Shown here: piece by piece, positions 28,974-34,853 of the stretch | Position numbering within the stretch: the first letter of the stretch is position 1 | Layout of the letters: each line of letters opens with the position of its first letter | Source of the DNA: a bacterium | GTDB lineage: Bacteria; Bacteroidota; Ignavibacteria; Ignavibacteriales; Melioribacteraceae | DNA length: 34,853 bases | Assembly (NCBI GenBank): GCA_027398005.1 | Contig: DAHYUM010000009.1 | Coordinates: 1-34,853 of the forward strand | Reading direction: 5' to 3' | The notes under the pieces: generated by a model | Told to the model about the DNA's origin: nothing | What the model saw: only the letters and a program-made list of their open reading frames with translations | Databases searched by the model: none | Translations under genes and position numbers: made by a program

Positions 28974-29447
28974 CTATTCTAAATCTAGAATTTCGAATTT
29001 AATAACGCCTGCCGGAACCTTGGCCTGCACAACATCCCCTTTTTTAACTCCCATAAGAGCCTGCCCTACGGGGGAGGAAATGGCAATTTTACCCGCATTA
29101 AGGTCGGCTTCTTCGGGTGAAACGAGGATATATGTATAAGTCTTGGTATTATTAAGATTTTTCACAGTCAGTTTAGAAAGTATATGCGACTGGTCTTTAG
29201 GCATAGAAGTCAGGTCAATAATTCTGGTTCTCGAGAGCATTTCTTCAAGTTTGCTTATTTTCAGTTCCAGCAGCCCCTGTTCCTCTTTAGCAGCATCATA
29301 CTCAGCATTTTCAGATAAATCGCCGTGAGAGCGGGCTTCGGCAATTCTTTCGGCCATTGCCTTGCGTCCTTTGGTTTTAAGATCTGTCAATTCTTTTTCC
29401 AACTCGAGCATCCGTTCGCGACTCAAGTAAACTAAATTGTTCGACAC
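28974..29447 (-). CDS. greA: Transcription elongation factor GreA
   Basis: This 157-aa protein stimulates RNA cleavage by paused RNA polymerase. The N-terminal coiled coil (about 6-75) contains RIAEARSHGDLSENAEYDAAKEEQG, the GreA signature with the acidic tip residues, and the C-terminal FKBP-like domain has ISSPVGQALMGVKKGDVVQAKVPAG. The ORF track starts 14 codons upstream, but GTG 29447 has an ideal AGGAGT ribosome site and gives the standard family length. It is transcribed alone, framed by terminators on both sides. Confidence 0.97.
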   Translation of the reverse strand: MSNNLVYLSRERMLELEKELTDLKTKGRKAMAERIAEARSHGDLSENAEYDAAKEEQGLLELKISKLEEMLSRTRIIDLTSMPKDQSHILSKLTVKNLNNTKTYTYILVSPEEADLNAGKIAISSPVGQALMGVKKGDVVQAKVPAGVIKFEILDLE

Positions 29448-29454
29448 TGTAAAG

Positions 29455-29460
29455 ACTCCT
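29455..29460 (-). promoter_or_regulatory. Ribosome-binding site fixing the GTG start of greA
   Basis: AGGAGT on the minus strand, 7 nt upstream of GTG 29447. Confidence 0.75.
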
Positions 29461-29473
29461 ATTTTGTAATAAT

Positions 29474-29526
29474 AAAAAAAAATGGCCACCGCTATTGCCG
29501 GAATACCTAAGCATTTGCAGTGGCTA
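29474..29526 (-). terminator. Terminator of the AddB-like operon
   Basis: On the minus strand GCCACTGC pairs with GCGGTGGC (8 bp, one wobble) across a loop of about 24 nt, followed by nine T. It lies about 45 nt after the AddB-like stop and just before greA. Confidence 0.7.
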
Positions 29527-29571
29527 CCCCCAAAACTACAAATTTTGTTTTTTTAATTCAACCGTAAATTG

Positions 29572-32500
29572 TCACTTTGATTCAGATACCCGGCAAATCG
29601 GTTTTAAGCCGCAATAACAGCAAACTATGGAATCTCTCTTAGGATTTTGCGATAAATTAAACTTTCCTTCAGATATTTCGCTTACATATTTAGCTATAAA
29701 CAGCCTGGCCTGTTTAATAAGCTCGCCGGTTAATGCCGCTTCGTCGTCATCTTTTTTCGATTTTAAATTAACTTTATCGGGCCCGAAGTCACCTTCGCTG
29801 AATTTAAGGGAATAAATAACCATTTCCGCCGGCACTAGTTTTTCGCTGTAATTATTAAACAGAATCTGCTCTGCCGCGGCAAGGTAAACCGGAAGCTGAA
29901 GCGATATGCCTGTCCACAATTCATCCTTGGTAGGTTTCTTTCCACTCAATTTATAATCGACAACCCTTAAAAATTTATTCTCATCATCAATTTCAATCCT
30001 GTCAATTTTGCCCTTTAATTTAACCCCTTCCATTTCAATTGAAGAAGTATCCTTAATTGAGTTATCGCTCCCCTCTTTTTCAACAAACCCGAAAGGCGTT
30101 TCAAAAAACTTAGGCTGATAGCCGTCCTTATTTTCTTTTTCGTGCATAAGGAGTTTGAACAGTATTGAATTTACTTTATCCCCCTTAATACCCAGAATTT
30201 TCTCTTTTTCGAAGAAATTCAATGGCGACGAAAAAGGCATCTCGTTTATTTCGTTTTCGGCAATCTCGAATAATTTAACCTTTGCCGCGGCAAACTGCTC
30301 TTCGGTACAGTCGTTCAGTTTAATTCCGTTATTCCTCAGGAAAGTAAAAAACTTATAAAACACGGAATGGAGCAGGTTGCCCATTTCAACCGCTTCAATT
30401 TCTTCGGAAGGTTCCTCTTCCGGTTTAATATTCAAAACCCGTTCGGCAAAAAATTTGAAAGGGCATTTGGCATAAGTTTCGAGCTGTGAAATAGAATACT
30501 GCTTATTCTTAAGCACGCCGAATTTTTCTTCGATAAGCTCTTTAACCGGCGCGGCAATATCGGAATTGTTAAGATCCACATACCCTGTATAAGGAGAAAG
30601 AGAATCCTCTCCGGCGCTCCTTATTTTCTGTACTTCGGAAGCCTTGTAAAAATAGTCTTTATCAAATTCCTCCCCTTCAAGTTCCGGAATAAGGAGTTCA
30701 TCTTTAACCTTTGCGGCAACAGTTCCAATCAGCTTCTGAATCTCTTCATTAGAATACACTTTAGAGGCGAAATAAGATTGCGGAAGAAGAGAAACATCGA
30801 ATAGGCGTGTAAACTCCTTAAGAAAGCTCGATTCGTTTAGCTCGCGGTTCGATTCGTTAAGGGGGGCCGATAAATAGAGCCGTTTATTAAATGCGCATAA
30901 CGATTGGTAAAAACGGTATCTTTCCTCAATTAAATGAGTCTCTTCCTGTTTCTGAAACGTGCCTGAATAAAAAATCTCGGGTTGATAGCGTGTGGGCAAA
31001 TCCCCGTCGCACAATCCGCCAATAAAAAGATAATCGAATTCAAGTCCTCTTATTTCCTCAAGGTTAGTAACCAGCACGGCGCTATCCGACTTTTCTTTAA
31101 CATTAAACCGGGCATGGCTTGCCGATGTTCGCATCTGGTCAAGGAAGAAAGATATAGGAAATTTTTTCGCGTCGCCGCACTGAACGGCCAGAAGGTTGAA
31201 TACTTCCTTAAGCGTTTCAAGAAAAGTTGTAACGGCTTTAATTTCCTTCTCCTTTTCGGCGCTTAATTCTAGTATATGGAAAGGGATATTGAGTTCGTAC
31301 ACCATTAATTCAAACTTTTCGAGGAATTCACCAATAGTAAGTTTCCCTTCGAAAGGCTTTAAAATTGAATGAATTGCCTGAATACTTTCCAGGGCCGAGG
31401 TGAAAGTTTTAATTTCCGAATCTTCCTGTTCATCGGCATTCTTATATTTTTTTCTTTCATCAACAGCGTTTTTAAGCATGGCAATCCAGTTTTCGCGCCC
31501 CCCTATAATCTTAAGCTCAATAGCCGATTTGAGAATGCTCTTCAGTTCAATCCCTTTGCCCGCAAGCACGTTGCTGCTGAATGCCCTGATAACATTCTTA
31601 AAATAATAATCATTCTCCAGAATTTCGAGCAGGTTAAGAATAGCAATTATAGGGGCAGTATATTCCAGATATACACGGTCTGTAAGGTTAAGTGGAATTC
31701 CGTAAACCGAAAAGACCTCGTTAAGCACGGGGGAATAATTCTGCACAAGATTAAAAGCCACGCAAATTTTATACGGTTCGGCATTCTCTTCAAGAATAAG
31801 TCTTTTTACTTCCTTTGCAATATTTACAATTTCCTCTTCACGGGTAAATGAATCGAACTTAAATAGCGATTCCTTAAACTCATTAATTCTTTTTCCCCTG
31901 TATTCCGAGAAGAGCTGTTCCCTGATAATTTTTTTGAAGCGGGAATTATTCCCCGATTCATTTTCCTTAATTTTAACGAATCCTCTTTTTTCAAATTTAT
32001 CGTACGTTTTATCGAGGTGGGCAAACAAGCCGCTGTTGCCTGCATAATAATCGAACTGGAGAAGCAGTGAGAGGCTCTTAATTTTGGCAAGGCGGTCAAC
32101 AATTCCGGCTTCCGGCCCCGTAAATTCATCGAAACCTTTAATTAGAATTTCTTTCGCATCGGGGAACACTTTTTTAAAATACTCCTCAAAAACCTCATCG
32201 GTCAATCCATTCAAAGCCGAATAAACATCCCCCGCCTCGAATGCGGCGAGGGAAATGGTTTTAAGCAGATAATTCTCATAAATCGAGGCGATATCGAGAG
32301 CTTTAAGTTTTTCCGAGTGGGGCAGTTTTTCGGCTTCCCCCCTTAGAACATCAGGAGTAATCCCGTTCCTTTTATACTCCGAAATTACGCTCCTTATCCT
32401 GTTAAGTGTTCCGTTCGGAATTTCCCCTTTATAGGAGGAAAAATAATTCAGTTCCGTTTCTGAAACCGCATGGCTAAGCAAAACAGCCGAGGGGGCTTCT

Positions 32501-32742
32501 TCAAGGTTGACGAATATAGTGCTTACTTCCAGAATTTTTGAGCAGAGCGATTCGAAAGTCTCAAGGTTCAATCCTGTTACACCCTTTCCCTTGAATGCCG
32601 AAATAATCTCCTTCTTATAGTCCCTAAGTTTTCTGTTAGTAGGAACCACGAGCAGAAGTTCTTTAAGCTCCCCTCTCTCTAAATAAGAGGAAATAATGCT
32701 TTCAATATTAACGGCGCCCCTGTTTTGCTTTGCCAGTATCAT
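29572..32742 (-). CDS. AddB-like PD-(D/E)XK nuclease/helicase-type protein with Fe-S cluster cysteines
   Basis: This 1056-aa protein resembles AddB/RexB, a subunit of the recombinational repair nuclease. The N-terminal half is a helicase-like scaffold; it begins ELLLVVPTNRKLRDYKKEI with no visible Walker A. The middle has LVTNLEEIRGLEFDYLFIGGLCDGDLP, like UvrD-family motifs. The C-terminal nuclease has QLETYAKCPFKFFAERVLN (Cys760), GKIDRIEIDDENKFLRVVDYKLSGKK (catalytic D-DYK), LQLPVYLAA, and a final CX2CX5C (Cys1041, 1044, 1050), matching the spacing of AddB 4Fe-4S ligands. No AddA-type helicase is in the window. The ATG overlaps the CYTH gene stop (ATGA). Confidence 0.88.
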   Translation of the reverse strand: MILAKQNRGAVNIESIISSYLERGELKELLLVVPTNRKLRDYKKEIISAFKGKGVTGLNLETFESLCSKILEVSTIFVNLEEAPSAVLLSHAVSETELNYFSSYKGEIPNGTLNRIRSVISEYKRNGITPDVLRGEAEKLPHSEKLKALDIASIYENYLLKTISLAAFEAGDVYSALNGLTDEVFEEYFKKVFPDAKEILIKGFDEFTGPEAGIVDRLAKIKSLSLLLQFDYYAGNSGLFAHLDKTYDKFEKRGFVKIKENESGNNSRFKKIIREQLFSEYRGKRINEFKESLFKFDSFTREEEIVNIAKEVKRLILEENAEPYKICVAFNLVQNYSPVLNEVFSVYGIPLNLTDRVYLEYTAPIIAILNLLEILENDYYFKNVIRAFSSNVLAGKGIELKSILKSAIELKIIGGRENWIAMLKNAVDERKKYKNADEQEDSEIKTFTSALESIQAIHSILKPFEGKLTIGEFLEKFELMVYELNIPFHILELSAEKEKEIKAVTTFLETLKEVFNLLAVQCGDAKKFPISFFLDQMRTSASHARFNVKEKSDSAVLVTNLEEIRGLEFDYLFIGGLCDGDLPTRYQPEIFYSGTFQKQEETHLIEERYRFYQSLCAFNKRLYLSAPLNESNRELNESSFLKEFTRLFDVSLLPQSYFASKVYSNEEIQKLIGTVAAKVKDELLIPELEGEEFDKDYFYKASEVQKIRSAGEDSLSPYTGYVDLNNSDIAAPVKELIEEKFGVLKNKQYSISQLETYAKCPFKFFAERVLNIKPEEEPSEEIEAVEMGNLLHSVFYKFFTFLRNNGIKLNDCTEEQFAAAKVKLFEIAENEINEMPFSSPLNFFEKEKILGIKGDKVNSILFKLLMHEKENKDGYQPKFFETPFGFVEKEGSDNSIKDTSSIEMEGVKLKGKIDRIEIDDENKFLRVVDYKLSGKKPTKDELWTGISLQLPVYLAAAEQILFNNYSEKLVPAEMVIYSLKFSEGDFGPDKVNLKSKKDDDEAALTGELIKQARLFIAKYVSEISEGKFNLSQNPKRDSIVCCYCGLKPICRVSESK

Positions 32743-33239
32743 TTTTTACCGAGAAGGTTTTTATACGAAGCCTTAATTTGTTTAGTCAGGTCTAACCCGA
32801 GCAATTCAACAATTTCGTTGAATCTCGTTTCGGCATCCTTCAATCCTTTATCAACCACGGTTTCCAGTTCAAGAAAAGTGCCCAGATTTTTCACCGTATC
32901 CAGATGGACCCGCGTTCCCTTGTAAAGGTACAAAATTCTTTTCTTTTCCACTACAATGTCAATTTTAAACAATTCAGCAAAATATTTCTCGGGATTTTTA
33001 CCTTCGATATTGAGGACTTCATAATCGGACCATCTTTTCTTTCCTTTTTCGTCCCTTAAATATTTTATCAGTTCAAATCTTCCGTTAACACTGCGCAGTT
33101 TAAGCAGTCCGTTTTTAATTTTATAATAGGTATCCTTCTGTTTTAGAATTCCCATATTCTTTGCTTTAATTTTAGAAAGCCTGTCAACAATTTTTCTGTG
33201 CGAAGGCAATTCGATTTTGAGTTCAAGATTTCTTGCCAT
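32739..33239 (-). CDS. CYTH-domain protein (class IV adenylate cyclase/ThTPase-like)
   Basis: This 166-aa protein is a single CYTH domain. It begins ARNLELKIEL, the common start of class IV cyclase-like CYTH proteins, and continues with DTYYKIKNGLLKLRSVNGRFELIKYLR, KKRILYLYKGTRVHLDTVKNLGTFLELETVV and a C-terminal IKASYKNLL. These beta strands form the triphosphate tunnel with Glu/Lys/Arg ligands. Members hydrolyse triphosphates or make cAMP; which applies here is not decidable from sequence. It is translationally coupled on both sides: TAATG with the upstream methyltransferase and ATGA with the AddB-like gene. Its own ribosome site is AAGGAG. Confidence 0.88.
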   Translation of the reverse strand: MARNLELKIELPSHRKIVDRLSKIKAKNMGILKQKDTYYKIKNGLLKLRSVNGRFELIKYLRDEKGKKRWSDYEVLNIEGKNPEKYFAELFKIDIVVEKKRILYLYKGTRVHLDTVKNLGTFLELETVVDKGLKDAETRFNEIVELLGLDLTKQIKASYKNLLGKK

Positions 33240-33844
33240 TATTTCTCCTTTCTGAATATCATTAATACTTCATTTCCTTTGCGGGGTTTTATTGATTTAA
33301 TTAAGCGTGAATAATGTTCCAGTTTCAAATATTTAGAAGTCATTGTTACAAATTCCTTTAAGTCAATAGAAAAGGGAGGCCCCCCTTTTCTGCCGTCTAC
33401 GGGAAAAAGGTCGGCTATAAACAATCCCCCCGGTTTAAGAGCCGCGGCAAAATTAAAAACCATCTCCTCCACGCGGGCAGGTTCAACCGCGCAGAGGGTT
33501 ACATATTCGTACAAATAATCGAACCGGGAGGGAAATTCCTCATTAAGGCGGAATAAATCGGTCTGTACCAGGTTTACATTAGCATTTTCCCTTTTGAAAA
33601 GGGAGGAAGAAGCCTCAATTGCATTTGCCGAAAAATCGACAGCGGTAACCTCGAACCCCTGTTTTGAAAGGAAAAGGGAATCGTCCCCTTTGCCGCAGCC
33701 TGCGGCAAGAACCGAGCCGGGGGGAGTTATTAATTTATGTTCAACAGCCTGAACCAAAACGGGATTTGCGTTGTTTAAAGTCCAGGTATCGTTATTTTCG
33801 GTATAGCGGTTATTCCAATATTCCGGAGTAGATAATTCTTTCAT
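33239..33844 (-). CDS. TPMT-family SAM-dependent methyltransferase
   Basis: This 201-aa Rossmann-fold methyltransferase matches the thiopurine S-methyltransferase group: YWNNRYTENNDTWTLNNANPVL at the start, SAM motif VLAAGCGKGDDSLFLSKQGFEVTAVDFS (about 45-72), DYLYEYVTLCAVEPAR, and GRKGGPPFSI near the end. Bacterial members methylate small nucleophiles such as thiols, selenium, tellurium or iodide; the native substrate here is unknown. It is the first gene of the operon with the CYTH and AddB-like genes; its stop and the CYTH start overlap by 1 bp. Its ribosome site is weak. Confidence 0.9.
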   Translation of the reverse strand: MKELSTPEYWNNRYTENNDTWTLNNANPVLVQAVEHKLITPPGSVLAAGCGKGDDSLFLSKQGFEVTAVDFSANAIEASSSLFKRENANVNLVQTDLFRLNEEFPSRFDYLYEYVTLCAVEPARVEEMVFNFAAALKPGGLFIADLFPVDGRKGGPPFSIDLKEFVTMTSKYLKLEHYSRLIKSIKPRKGNEVLMIFRKEK

Positions 33845-33927
33845 AATAAATGCGGCTGATTTTTACCGTTGATTTTTACTATATTATAATTAATTTTTCA
33901 ACTGAAAATAAATAAAAAGGTTTGGTA

Positions 33928-34569
33928 ATGAAAAAATTATTTCTCCTGTTTTTAATATTTCCCCTTCTGCCTCTTAATGCCCAGAAAATAGGAAAACTTG
34001 CCCCCGATACAAGCCGTGTTGTTTTTCCCCCAAATGCGTGGGAAGTAAATGTTATGTTCAGCGAGGGAGGTTTTGGGCTGGGGACTTTATTGAGGAAGAA
34101 TTTATCGGATAATCTTTCCGGATTTATTGATTTTTCCATTGGCGAATCGAAGGATGACAGGGAATTTGAATATATTGATTATTACGGCAATGTATATACA
34201 TTCAACAAAAAGAACCGTGTATTCATGTTCCCTCTTAATTTTGGTCTTCAGTACCGCATTTTCAGCGATGCCCTTACAGATAATATGCGTCCCTTTATAA
34301 GCGTGGCACTCGGCCCGTCATTCGCAATGACCGACCCGTACGAAAGAGAGTTTTTTGAGGCCCTTAAATACGCGCAGATGAAAGTGGCTTTTGGAGGATA
34401 TGTGGCACTGGGTGCTAATTTCGGTATGAGCCGCGAAAGTTTATTAGGATTCACAATCAAGTATTCATTTGCCCATTTCTTTGATAAAGGAGTGGAGAAT
34501 ATTTACGACCGCTTTAGAAAAGATATTGGCTCGCTTTCAATTTCACTTGATATTGGATTGCAATACTAA
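33928..34569 (+). CDS. Probable outer-membrane beta-barrel protein
   Basis: This 213-aa protein has a signal peptide (MKKLFLLFLIFPLLPLNAQ) and alternating hydrophobic/polar beta strands with many Gly and aromatic residues (WEVNVMFSEGGFGLGTLLRK, FMFPLNFGLQYRIF, VAFGGYVALGANFGMS, FTIKYSFAHFF). The last residues SLSISLDIGLQY end in an aromatic, typical of outer-membrane barrels. The fold is probably a small 8-stranded barrel; the function is unknown. The track starts at TTG 33922, but ATG 33928 has AAAAAGG 7 nt upstream and an unextended signal peptide. It is divergent from the TPMT operon with an AT-rich 83-bp spacer. A palindromic repeat array begins just after its stop. Confidence 0.82.
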   Translation: MKKLFLLFLIFPLLPLNAQKIGKLAPDTSRVVFPPNAWEVNVMFSEGGFGLGTLLRKNLSDNLSGFIDFSIGESKDDREFEYIDYYGNVYTFNKKNRVFMFPLNFGLQYRIFSDALTDNMRPFISVALGPSFAMTDPYEREFFEALKYAQMKVAFGGYVALGANFGMSRESLLGFTIKYSFAHFFDKGVENIYDRFRKDIGSLSISLDIGLQY

Positions 34570-34600
34570 TTTATTTTAATGAATATACTGATTCTATTTT

Positions 34601-34620
34601 CCGTCGGCTTAAGCCGACGG
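34601..34620. repeat. Palindrome copy 1
   Basis: CCGTCGGCTTAAGCCGACGG: an 8-bp GC-rich stem with TTAA in the centre. Confidence 0.95.
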
Positions 34621-34714
34621 CAAGTATAATAAAATTCTAATCAAAATATCTTTAACTTCATGAATTTAACAATTCAAAATATTCTGATGATTTTTGAGGC
34701 ATAATCTACAATTC

Positions 34715-34734
34715 CCGTTCGCTTAAGCGAACGG
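34715..34734. repeat. Palindrome copy 2 (covarying)
   Basis: CCGTTCGCTTAAGCGAACGG: relative to copies 1 and 3, stem pairs 5-16 (C-G to T-A) and 6-15 (G-C to C-G) both change with full compensation. Confidence 0.95.
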
Positions 34735-34831
34735 CAAGTTTAAACTAAATCCAATTTTATCATTCTTTAGTATTAAGTATTAGGCAAATCCAGAATATTT
34801 AATGTTTTTTTTGCGGCATTATCTTTAATTC

Positions 34832-34851
34832 CCGTCGGCTTAAGCCGACGG
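34832..34851. repeat. Palindrome copy 3
   Basis: CCGTCGGCTTAAGCCGACGG, identical to copy 1, 2 bp from the window end. Confidence 0.95.
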
Positions 34852-34853
34852 CT

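Larger units (their letters stand above)
34581..34853. repeat. Array of diverged ~115-bp direct repeats carrying TTAA-centred palindromes (continues past window)
   Basis: Three 20-bp perfect palindromes lie at 34601-34620, 34715-34734 and 34832-34851, spaced 114 and 117 bp. Flanks are related: right flanks begin ACGGCAAGT(A/T)TAA in copies 1 and 2, and left flanks of copies 2 and 3 share an imperfect AATATT...TTTTT.G.GGCAT.ATCT..AATTC. Copy 1 has a shortened left flank. No ORF or tRNA is evident inside. Spacers are related rather than unique, and no CRISPR-type unit is seen. The array is non-coding and open at the right edge. Confidence 0.85.

Noticed and set aside
33845-33927. Sigma-70-type TATAAT near 33886 as a defined promoter
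   Set aside because: A TATAAT-like box is present but no -35 element lies at proper spacing on either strand in this AT-rich spacer; not distinguishable from chance.
34581-34853. CRISPR array
   Set aside because: Spacing of about 115 bp, spacers that are themselves related, and a pure 20-bp palindrome do not fit CRISPR repeat-spacer geometry; no cas genes are present.

Overview
The window looks like a chromosomal segment from a member of the Bacteroidota/Chlorobi lineage, most likely an Ignavibacteria-type organism. The main evidence is two secreted proteins that end in 'QNYPNPFNPxT' type IX secretion (T9SS) type A sorting domains, a SprE/PorW-like TPR lipoprotein, a TPR-TM-AraC regulator, and a SecA with an acidic helical insertion near its N-terminus. 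This is inference from protein style, because no rRNA or other phylogenetic marker is present. The DNA is AT-rich and densely coding. I found no tRNA, rRNA, CRISPR array, insertion sequence or prophage.

Layout. 1-8.7 kb is a cell-surface and secretion region: a truncated gene at the left edge, a lone periplasmic Cache-domain protein, two convergent T9SS cargo proteins (an Asp-box/BNR-repeat protein and a large multidomain peptidase-MA-like protein), an unknown lipoprotein, and a membrane-anchored TPR-AraC regulator. At 8.7-9.5 kb is an ABC-type six-TM gene interrupted by an in-frame TGA. 9.7-13.1 kb (minus) is an EamA transporter followed by a TIGR03546/TIGR03545-like pair. 13.3-14.7 kb (plus) carries a small c-type cytochrome, an SMR (SugE/Gdx-like) exporter and a SpoU/TrmH rRNA/tRNA methyltransferase.

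14.7-21.2 kb (minus) is a tight run secA - glnB (P-II) - SprE/PorW-like lipoprotein - AlbA_2 protein. glnE is divergent from it at 21.5-24.2 kb (plus), so two nitrogen-signalling genes flank secA. 24.2-29.4 kb (minus) holds greA and the classic tilS - hpt - ftsH cluster, extended by a polyprenol/diacylglycerol kinase-like membrane protein. 29.6-33.8 kb (minus) is a translationally coupled TPMT-like methyltransferase - CYTH protein - AddB-like Fe-S nuclease operon. The window closes with a plus-strand outer-membrane beta-barrel candidate.

The least explained structure is at the right edge. From about 34.58 kb to the window end there are three perfect 20-bp palindromes centred on TTAA, spaced 114 and 117 bp, embedded in diverged direct repeats of about 115 bp. 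The middle copy differs at two stem positions and both changes are compensated in the opposite arm. The array runs out of the window. Other points worth attention are the duplicated (one inactive-looking, one HExxH) peptidase domain in the large T9SS cargo, the in-frame TGA gene, the secA-glnB-SprE/PorW-like gene arrangement, and a greA terminator that ends only 4 nt before the tilS start codon.
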